A stretch of 5,412 nucleotides of DNA from Chloroflexota bacterium. Lineage in GTDB: Bacteria; Chloroflexota; Limnocylindria; Limnocylindrales; CSP1-4. The translations under genes were made by a program, and so were the position numbers. This document shows positions 1 to 5,412 of this stretch, piece by piece. How positions within the stretch are numbered: position 1 is the first letter of the stretch; every line of letters begins with the position of its first letter. Where the stretch lies: positions 11,390-16,801 of the forward strand of contig VBFZ01000029.1 in the NCBI GenBank assembly GCA_005880805.1, given 5' to 3'. The notes under the pieces were generated by a model, which was given only the letters and a program-made list of their open reading frames with translations, was not told where the DNA came from and did no database searches.

Positions 1-687
1 ACGTTCCTCTTCAGCGACATCGAGGGATCGACGAAGCTGGCCGCCGAGCTCGGCCCGGGCGCGTACAGGAAGCTCCTCGAGCAGCACCATCGGATCCTGC
101 GGGAGGCCTTCACTGAGCACGGCGGAGTCGAACGCGGAACGCAGGGCGACGCCTTCCTCGTGGTCTTCCGTGACGCACCGTCGGCGATCGCCTCGGCCGT
201 CGGCGCCCAGCGCGCACTCGCGGCGGCGACCTGGCCCCGCGGCGCGAGTGTCCGCGTGAGGATGGGGCTGCACAGCGGTGAAGGTCTTCCCGGCGGGGAT
301 GACTACGTCGGAATCGACGTGAACCGGGCGGCGCGGATTGCATCCGCCGCCAACGGCGGCCAGATCCTCGTCTCGGACTCGACTCGTGCGCTCGCCGAGC
401 GGGAGCTGCCGGCGGGCGCCTCGATCATCGACATTGGGCGCCATCGACTTCGAGACATCGACGAGCCCGAGCACATCTTCCAGCTGACCGCCGACGACCT
501 GCCATCCGACTCTGACGAGCTTCGTCGGTCGCGAGCGGGAGCTGGCAGAGGTCACGGAACTCCTCGGGGAGCATCGTCTTGTCACCATCACCGGGCCGGG
601 TGGCACGGGCAAGACGAGCCTGGCAGTCGAGGTCGCCCGAGCTGCCAGGGGGTCGTTCCCGGACGGGGCGTGGTTCGTCCCGCTTGA
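1..687 (+). CDS. Class III adenylate/guanylate cyclase domain, released by the frame change (partial at 5' end)
   Basis: This is the part of gene 1 that would actually be translated from its own start, which lies just left of the window. The cyclase fold appears complete. The metal-binding aspartates are at 16-18 (in FSDIEGST) and 148-150 (in QGDAF). The purine-recognising aspartate is at 301-303, and the transition-state Asn and Arg are at 322-324 and 334-336 (in NRAARI). The lysine that normally specifies adenine, four residues before the second metal aspartate, is Gly here. Real homology ends near 510 after FQLTADDLPSD. The last 58 residues before the stop at 685-687 are out-of-frame, Arg/Gly-rich sequence that resembles nothing. 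If stable, the product would be a soluble cytoplasmic cyclase without its ATPase and sensor. Class III cyclases work as dimers, so it might self-associate or pair with the cyclase of the downstream paralogue; this is inference. Confidence 0.6.
   Translation, partial: TFLFSDIEGSTKLAAELGPGAYRKLLEQHHRILREAFTEHGGVERGTQGDAFLVVFRDAPSAIASAVGAQRALAAATWPRGASVRVRMGLHSGEGLPGGDDYVGIDVNRAARIASAANGGQILVSDSTRALAERELPAGASIIDIGRHRLRDIDEPEHIFQLTADDLPSDSDELRRSRAGAGRGHGTPRGASSCHHHRAGWHGQDEPGSRGRPSCQGVVPGRGVVRPA
508..514 (+). other. Frame-change point in the cyclase-ATPase linker
   Basis: Up to GAC at 508-510 the first frame matches the paralogue (DDLPSD against EDLLAD). From CTG at 512 the next frame matches it (LTSFVGRE in both). 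Between them one base (T511) replaces the paralogue's 51-base, 17-codon linker. The overlap open in both frames is 488-684, and homology places the switch within a few bases of 511. The missing stretch is far longer than a homopolymer miscall, so a genuine deletion is likelier than a simple read error. Confidence 0.8.
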
Positions 688-724
688 CGCACTCGAGGAT
701 CCGGAGCTGGTTCCGTCGGCGATC

Positions 725-2587
725 GTGACCGCAATCGGCCTCCGCGAAGCTGGCACGCGCCGGCCCGCCGAGCTGCTGCGCGACAATCTGCGTGAGCAGC
801 GCCTGCTCCTCGTGCTCGACAACTTCGAGCGGCTGCTTGACGCGGCGGACGTCGTTCGAGCCCTGCTCCGGCATGCCGGCGGTCTGAAGGTGCTGGTGAC
901 CAGCCGTGCGCCGCTGCACCTGGCTGGGGAGCAGGATTACCGGCTCTCGCCGCTTGCCGTTCCCGTCGAGTCGCCGGCCGATGCCCTGGGCGTCGCGGAG
1001 CTCGAGAACATCGACTGCGTGAAGCTGTTCACGGATCGGGCGCGCGAAGCTGCCCCCGGATTCCGGATCACCCAGGAGATCGCCGGGCCGGTCCTGGAAA
1101 CCTGTCGTCGGCTCGACGGTCTGCCCCTCGGCATCGAGCTTGCCGCGGCCCGGGTCGGGTTCCTTGCCCCGGCCGACCTCGCCGCCCGCCTCGCTCGCCG
1201 GCTGCCGCTACCGGGAACCGGCTTGCGGGACCTGCCGGATCGACAGCGAACGATCGCCGAAGCGATCGGCTGGAGCTACGAGCTGCTCGAGGAGCCCGAG
1301 CGGCTGTTGTTCGCGCGCCTTTCGGTATTCGCCGGAGGATGGGACCTGAAAGCGGTTGATGCGGTCTGCGGTCCAGCTTCCGAGATCGGCGCGGACGTCA
1401 TCGAAGCGCTCGCCCACCTGGTCGAGCAGTCCCTGGTTCGCGCGCGCACCACCGGCGTTGTCACCCGGTTCAGCATGCTCGAAACGATCCGGGACTATGC
1501 GGCGGACCGTCTCCAGCTTTCGGGCGACGCCGGGGAGATCCGGGCGCGCCACGCACAGCATTACCTCGGTCTGGCTGAGGAGGTTGCGCAGCAGCTCCCG
1601 GGCCGCGACCAGGTCTCCCTGATGGCGCATCTGAGCGAGGAACGCGACAACCTGCGGGCCGGTATCCAGTGGGCGATCGCGACGGGCGACGCCCAGACCG
1701 GCCTTCGCTTCCTCAGCGCGATGTGGCGCTACTGGCAGCTCGGCGGCCAGGTCGGCGAAGGGCTCGCGGTCGCCAGGGTCGTGCTCGAGATACCGGATGC
1801 AGAAGAACCGTCGAGGGTCCGTGTGCGCGGCCTTGAGGCCGCCGGCGGTCTTCATTACTGGGGCGGCGATGCGCTGCGGGCAGCCGAGCTCTATGGGCAA
1901 CAGATCTCACTCGCGCGAGAGCTCGGGGACGAGCACGGCGAGGCCGACGGCCTGTTCAATCTAGCCGCGACGACGTCCCAGGGCGGCGACCTGATCGGCG
2001 CGTTCAATATGGCGGACCGGGCCTTCGAGCTATACGGGAACGTCGGCGACTCGCGTGGACAGGCCCGCGTCGACGGCTTGCGAGGGATCGGAACCATGGT
2101 GGCCGGCGATCCCGCGGCAGCGCTCCCGCTGATGCTCCGATCCGTGGATCGTCTTCACACGGTCGATGACGCGTACTTCGAGGCGGTCGCGCTGGCAACC
2201 TGCGCCTGGGCATTCCTCATTCTCGGCAAGACTCGCGAAGGACTTCCGTACTGGCGCCAATCGATCGCGATGACGCACGAGCTGGGCGACATCGCCTCGA
2301 CCACGCTGGCTCTCGAGTTCGCAGCGATTGTCGCCCTCGACGGCGGCCAGCCCGAGGTTGCCGCCGTGATCCATGCGGCGTTCGAGGAGGCCAGCCGCCT
2401 CTACGGCGTGCGCGCCCCGAGAGCCACCGAAGAGCTCGTCGCCCGGACTGGCTATCTGGATGAGCTGAAGGCCGCCCTGGGGCAGGAACGCTTCCAATCC
2501 GCCACGGAACGGGGACGACGGATGGCGCTGGACCAGGCGGTCGACTACTCAGTTGCTGCGGTTCGCGAGATCGAGGCCGACGGCTGA
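725..2587 (+). CDS. STAND/NB-ARC ATPase and helical-repeat half of gene 1, cut off from its cyclase
   Basis: Homology to the paralogue in this frame begins at 512 (LTSFVGRE), but the frame has no ATG, GTG or TTG between its upstream stop (485-487) and the GTG at 725. That GTG lies past the P-loop, so translation from it would drop Walker A (GPGGTGKT, 593-616). Remaining motifs are Walker B with LLLVLDNFE (Asp at 818-820), the VTSR arginine at 905-907, GLPLGIELAAARV from 1118, a winged-helix segment with LSVFAGG near 1320, and the family signature ERDNLRAGI from 1640. Helical, TPR-like repeats follow up to the TGA at 2585-2587. No clear Shine-Dalgarno sequence precedes 725. I read this as the detached 3' part of a broken gene. 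The start given is only the earliest legal one; expression as a separate protein is unproven. Confidence 0.4.
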   Translation: MTAIGLREAGTRRPAELLRDNLREQRLLLVLDNFERLLDAADVVRALLRHAGGLKVLVTSRAPLHLAGEQDYRLSPLAVPVESPADALGVAELENIDCVKLFTDRAREAAPGFRITQEIAGPVLETCRRLDGLPLGIELAAARVGFLAPADLAARLARRLPLPGTGLRDLPDRQRTIAEAIGWSYELLEEPERLLFARLSVFAGGWDLKAVDAVCGPASEIGADVIEALAHLVEQSLVRARTTGVVTRFSMLETIRDYAADRLQLSGDAGEIRARHAQHYLGLAEEVAQQLPGRDQVSLMAHLSEERDNLRAGIQWAIATGDAQTGLRFLSAMWRYWQLGGQVGEGLAVARVVLEIPDAEEPSRVRVRGLEAAGGLHYWGGDALRAAELYGQQISLARELGDEHGEADGLFNLAATTSQGGDLIGAFNMADRAFELYGNVGDSRGQARVDGLRGIGTMVAGDPAAALPLMLRSVDRLHTVDDAYFEAVALATCAWAFLILGKTREGLPYWRQSIAMTHELGDIASTTLALEFAAIVALDGGQPEVAAVIHAAFEEASRLYGVRAPRATEELVARTGYLDELKAALGQERFQSATERGRRMALDQAVDYSVAAVREIEADG

Positions 2588-2589
2588 TG
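2573..2589 (+). promoter_or_regulatory. Ribosome binding site and TGATG stop-start overlap of gene 2
   Basis: The TGA of gene 1 (2585-2587) and the ATG of gene 2 (2587-2589) share one base, a typical arrangement for translational coupling in an operon. A modest Shine-Dalgarno-like GAGG at 2573-2576 lies 10 bases before the ATG. This start is preferred because the conserved cyclase sequence begins only a few residues downstream (LPTGTVTFLFTDIEGST). With gene 1 now terminating at 685-687, ribosomes would reach this junction only by reinitiation within gene 1, so gene 2 may depend on the weak GAGG or on an internal promoter that I cannot identify. Confidence 0.6.
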
Positions 2590-5307
2590 GCGACGCCGAA
2601 GCGCCGGCTCCCGACCGGCACCGTGACCTTTCTGTTCACCGACATCGAAGGCTCGACGCGCCTCACACAGGCGCTCGGGGCGTCTACCTATCGAAAGCTG
2701 CTCGTGCTGCACAACCGCCTGCTCCGCGGGTCGTTCGAAGCTCATGGGGGCGCCGAACGAGGCATGCAGGGCGACTCGTTCCTTGTGGTCTTCCGAGATG
2801 CTCGATCGGCCGTCGCGGCTGCGGTCGAGGGGCAGCGAGCCCTGGCTGGCGCAAGATGGCCGGCCGGCGCCACGGTCCGGGTTCGGATGGGGATGCACAG
2901 CGGTGAGGCCATCCGGGGCGCCGACGACTACGTCGGCATCGACATCAACCGGGCGGCGCGGATCGCCGCAGCCGGGCGTGGAGGGCAGGTGCTCGTGTCC
3001 GATTCGACGCGTGCCCTCGTCGAGCGCGACCTGCCGGCTGGAGCGTCGTTGCGCGACCTGGGTCGCCATCGGCTCAAGGATCTCGAGCAGCCCGAGCACC
3101 TGTTCCAGGTGATCGCCGAGGACCTGCTGGCGGACTTTCCTCCGCTGACGACGGCCGAAGGACTGCCCGGCAATCTGCCGATTCGGCTGACGAGCTTCGT
3201 TGGGCGGGAGGGCGAGCTCGCGGAGCTCGAGCGACTCCTCGGGAACGCTCGCCTCCTCACGCTTTCGGGCCCCGGCGGAACGGGCAAGACGAGCCTGGCG
3301 GTGGAGCTCGCCCGGCGCGTGCACGAGCAGTTTCCGGATGGCGCCTGGTTCGTCCCGCTGGACGCAGTTGCCGATCCTGACCTGGTGGCGTCGGCGATCG
3401 TGGCCACCGTGCCTCTGGCCGAACCGGGCCGCCGAAGCCCGAAACAGCGCCTGGTGGAGGACCTCGCGACCCGGAAGCTCCTGCTCGTCCTCGACAACTT
3501 CGAGCAGGTCGTCGAGGCTGCACCGCTCGTCGGCGACCTGCTCCGATCCTGTCCGGACATGCGATTCGTCGTCACGAGCCGCGCGATCCTTCGGATCACC
3601 GGCGAGCATGAGTACGAGGTTGCGCCGCTGCCCGTGCGCGGGAAAGCAGATGGGGCTGGATTGACCCCGGCGGACAGCGACGCAATCTCGCCGGCCGTTC
3701 AGCTCTTTGCGGAGCGGGCCCGGGCGGTCAACTCGTCGTTTGCGATCACGGACGAAAACCGAGGGGCGGTCGAGGAGATCTGCGCCCGCCTGGACGGCCT
3801 GCCGCTTGGGATCGAGCTGGCCGCGGCCAGGGTGAACCTGCTCCCGCCCCGGGCGATCCTCGTCCGGTTGGAGCAGCGGCTCCCGTTGCCCGGCCGGGCA
3901 ACTCGCGACGTTCCCGAGCGGCAACGAACCCTCGATGCTGCCATCGCCTGGAGCTACGAACTGCTGGACGAGGCCCATCGCAAGCTGCTCAGGCGGCTGT
4001 CCGTGTTCGTCGGGGGCTGCCGAATCGAGGAAGCGGAGCGGGTCTGTGGTCCGGCGGGCGAACTCGGGGTCGATCCGGTCGATGGCCTCATCGACCTTGC
4101 CGACCAGAGCCTCGTCCGGCGCGAGTCGTCCGAGGAAGCGCGCGTCGCGATGCTGGAAACCGTCAAAGCATTTGCGCATGACCGGCTCGGAAGCGATCCC
4201 GACGAGCCCGAGATCCTCCGACGCCACCGACAGGCGTACCGCGATCTTGCCGAGTCCGCGGCGCCCCACCTGACGCGTATCGACCAGCGCGAGTGGTACC
4301 GCCTGCTCGACCGTGAGATGGACAACGTTCGGGCGGCCATCAGAAATTCAATCGAATCGGGCGAGCCGGCTGATGGCCTTCGCATTGCGGGCGCGGCGTG
4401 GCGACACTGGGTGCAGCGTGGGTTGCTGCGAGAGGGCGAAGGCCTGGTGTCGTCCCTTCTCGCCACTCAAGCGCCCGCAGACGATCGGTCTCGGACGTTG
4501 GCGCTGATCGCCCGAGGAAGCATCCGCTACTGGCTCGGCTCGACCACGGAGGCCGAGCAGGACTATGCGGCGGCTCTCGCGACTGCCCGGGCATCTCGCG
4601 ACTCGGAGCTCCTGGGCCTGGCTCTGTACAACATGGCATTCATGAACCTCGTACGTCCGGAGGGACGCGAAGTATTGGACGAAGCGATCACGGTCCTGAC
4701 CTTGCGCGGCGATGCCCAGTCGCTTGCCTACGCGGCCTGGCTCCGACTGACGATCGCCCAGGGGGCGGGCGACGTCCCCGCGATGCGGGCACGGGCACTC
4801 GAAGCGCTGGACCTGTTCCGCGAGATCGGCGACGTCATGTACGTGGGCATGTGCCTCGGGTCTCTGATGTTCACGGTGCTCCGCGCGAAGGAACCGACTC
4901 CCGACGAGCTGCGGCAGGGTCTTGCCTGGGGAGTCGAGTCGCTCCGCTACTACTACTCGGTCGGCGACAGGGCCGGAAGCGTTGTCACGCTGTTCGGGGC
5001 GGCGCGCTTGCTGACCGCGGCGGGCGAATTTGGAGCCGGCATTCGCGCACGAGGCGCTGCCGAGGCGGTCGCGCAGCAGCATCGCGTTCAAATTCCGCCT
5101 TCGTTGGCGTTCCAGCTCGGCACGCCACCGGCCGACGAAGCCAGGCAGCACGGCATGCCCGAAGAGGAGATCGAGAGATTTGCCGCCGAAGGGGCTTCCC
5201 TATCACTCGAGGATGCGGTCCTGGAAGTGATCGCCCTTCAGGATCGATTGCTCCGGGCCATCGAAGACGACGCGACGCGCGCTCGCGTCGTCCAGGCGTT
5301 CAGCTAG
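2587..5307 (+). CDS. Class III cyclase / NB-ARC-like STAND ATPase / helical-repeat signalling protein
   Basis: This intact 906-residue, probably cytoplasmic protein has no signal peptide or membrane segment. Residues ~12-175 form the cyclase domain, making a cyclic nucleotide from ATP or GTP. Metal aspartates are D19 and D63, the purine-contacting Asp is D114, and the transition-state residues are N121 and R125. The lysine expected four residues before D63 is G59, so substrate preference is uncertain. After a short linker, residues ~201-455 form the STAND ATPase: Walker A GPGGTGKT 228-235, Walker B LLLVLD 298-303, VTSR 329-332 and GLPLGIELAAARV 404-416. A winged-helix segment includes LSVFVGG at 471-477. 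The family signature EMDNVRAAI starts at 577, and TPR-like helices run to the C-terminus. No helix-turn-helix output domain follows, unlike Rv0386-type relatives, so the expected output is cyclase activity gated by ATP switching and ligand or protein binding to the repeats. It follows its damaged paralogue in an operon. The ligand is unknown. Confidence 0.93.
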   Translation: MATPKRRLPTGTVTFLFTDIEGSTRLTQALGASTYRKLLVLHNRLLRGSFEAHGGAERGMQGDSFLVVFRDARSAVAAAVEGQRALAGARWPAGATVRVRMGMHSGEAIRGADDYVGIDINRAARIAAAGRGGQVLVSDSTRALVERDLPAGASLRDLGRHRLKDLEQPEHLFQVIAEDLLADFPPLTTAEGLPGNLPIRLTSFVGREGELAELERLLGNARLLTLSGPGGTGKTSLAVELARRVHEQFPDGAWFVPLDAVADPDLVASAIVATVPLAEPGRRSPKQRLVEDLATRKLLLVLDNFEQVVEAAPLVGDLLRSCPDMRFVVTSRAILRITGEHEYEVAPLPVRGKADGAGLTPADSDAISPAVQLFAERARAVNSSFAITDENRGAVEEICARLDGLPLGIELAAARVNLLPPRAILVRLEQRLPLPGRATRDVPERQRTLDAAIAWSYELLDEAHRKLLRRLSVFVGGCRIEEAERVCGPAGELGVDPVDGLIDLADQSLVRRESSEEARVAMLETVKAFAHDRLGSDPDEPEILRRHRQAYRDLAESAAPHLTRIDQREWYRLLDREMDNVRAAIRNSIESGEPADGLRIAGAAWRHWVQRGLLREGEGLVSSLLATQAPADDRSRTLALIARGSIRYWLGSTTEAEQDYAAALATARASRDSELLGLALYNMAFMNLVRPEGREVLDEAITVLTLRGDAQSLAYAAWLRLTIAQGAGDVPAMRARALEALDLFREIGDVMYVGMCLGSLMFTVLRAKEPTPDELRQGLAWGVESLRYYYSVGDRAGSVVTLFGAARLLTAAGEFGAGIRARGAAEAVAQQHRVQIPPSLAFQLGTPPADEARQHGMPEEEIERFAAEGASLSLEDAVLEVIALQDRLLRAIEDDATRARVVQAFS
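5304..5307. other. CTAG with interleaved stop codons of convergent genes
   Basis: The palindrome CTAG supplies the TAG of gene 2 on the plus strand (5305-5307) and, on the minus strand, the TAG of the proposed convergent gene (complement of 5304-5306). If the minus-strand gene is real, the two coding regions overlap by four bases and no intergenic space remains for a conventional bidirectional terminator. Confidence 0.4.
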
Positions 5308-5412
5308 GTATTGCGCGCCGGTTCGAAGCGGGCTTCGTCGGCGAAGGGTCCCTCGCCCGCTGTCACCGCCGTGCGATAACGGTTGAGTCCACGGTCGGTC
5401 AGGCCCGCAAGC
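5304..5412 (-). CDS. C-terminal end of a convergent gene, product unknown (partial)
   Basis: Read leftward from the window edge, this frame gives 35 codons beginning LAGLTDRGLNRY and ending FEPARNT, then TAG (complement of 5304-5306). About 25 of 35 third positions are G or C, and the amino-acid mix is ordinary for a soluble protein. The stop falls exactly where gene 2 ends, as expected for tightly packed convergent genes. I recognise no family from this fragment. Caution is needed because one plus-strand frame (from 5310) and another minus-strand frame are also open over this short GC-rich stretch, so the call rests on composition and placement only. Confidence 0.45.
   Translation of the reverse strand, partial: LAGLTDRGLNRYRTAVTAGEGPFADEARFEPARNT

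Larger units (their letters stand above)
1..2587 (+). pseudogene. Frame-disrupted class III cyclase / STAND ATPase / helical-repeat gene (5' end outside window)
   Basis: Two reading frames together make one protein collinear with the intact downstream paralogue. The first frame (1-510) encodes a class III nucleotidyl cyclase domain, starting at TFLFSDIEGST. The second (512-2584) starts at LTSFVGRE and encodes an NB-ARC-like ATPase, a winged-helix segment and C-terminal helical repeats. At the junction the paralogue has 51 bases (3136-3186) where this copy has one (511), so a net loss of 50 bases shifts the frame. The first frame then stops at 685-687. Joined, the visible protein is 861 residues, plus about 13 missing at the start, against 906 in the paralogue. 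The rest of the second frame has no stop and keeps all family motifs, so the lesion is recent, or tolerated, or an assembly error. A functional split into two products is the alternative; the lack of a suitable second start argues against it. Confidence 0.8.

Noticed and set aside
485..530. Programmed ribosomal frameshift joining the two halves of gene 1
   Set aside because: The sequence around 508-514 has no slippery heptamer or run allowing tRNA re-pairing, and the 50-base shortfall against the paralogue explains the frame change as a deletion.
725..727. GTG as a genuine reinitiation start for a separate ATPase gene
   Set aside because: It lies after the P-loop within the conserved SAIVTAI segment, has no clear Shine-Dalgarno sequence, and would yield an ATPase without Walker A. 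It is listed only as the earliest legal start.
3145..3193. Direct repeat CTGACGA (3145-3151 and 3187-3193) in the gene 2 linker as a model for the gene 1 deletion
   Set aside because: Recombination between such repeats would remove 42 bases and stay in frame. Another eight bases would have to be lost to match gene 1, and the ancestral gene 1 linker sequence is unknown.
2545..4269. A 574-codon minus-strand open frame opposite gene 2
   Set aside because: It is a shadow frame created by G/C-rich third positions of the plus-strand gene. The plus strand has continuous, motif-confirmed coding through the same span, and the antisense translation shows no recognisable domain.
5324..5346. Hairpins CGAAG-N4-CTTCG-N4-CGAAG as a terminator for gene 2
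   Set aside because: The two possible stems are only five base pairs and mutually exclusive, there is no following T tract, and the stretch lies in a probable convergent coding region.

Overview
The window is about two-thirds G+C by eye, with strong G/C preference at third codon positions. It is almost entirely coding and carries two tandem paralogous genes of a type expanded in soil Actinomycetota and high-GC Chloroflexota. The sequence does not decide between these phyla, and no phylogenetic marker is present.

Layout: (1) Positions 1-2587 (+) hold a gene for a fused class III nucleotidyl cyclase / STAND (NB-ARC-like) ATPase / helical-repeat protein. It lacks roughly its first 13 codons because the window starts inside it. 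It is broken by a frame change at about 508-512, exactly in the linker between cyclase and ATPase. (2) Positions 2587-5307 (+) hold an intact 906-residue paralogue, whose ATG shares one base with the TGA of gene 1 (TGATG), so the two form an operon. (3) From 5304 to the right edge an open minus-strand frame is probably the C-terminal end of a convergent gene, its stop interleaved with that of gene 2 in one CTAG.

How the genes work: proteins of this build (compare Rv0386, Rv1358 and Rv2488c of Mycobacterium tuberculosis, which add a LuxR-type helix-turn-helix) are thought to couple ligand sensing by the C-terminal repeats, through ATP-driven switching of the STAND module, to an output. No DNA-binding domain is present at either C-terminus here, so the only evident output is the cyclase, giving cAMP or a related cyclic nucleotide. 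The two cyclase domains are about 70% identical by a hand count over 167 aligned residues. The C-terminal repeat regions have diverged much further, as expected if the two proteins sense different things.

The main anomaly is the break in gene 1. Compared with gene 2 it lacks 50 bases of linker. This preserves the whole cyclase domain, followed by 58 out-of-frame residues, and leaves the ATPase and repeat half open but without a usable start that would retain its P-loop. I see no RNA genes, mobile elements, CRISPR arrays or convincing terminators.
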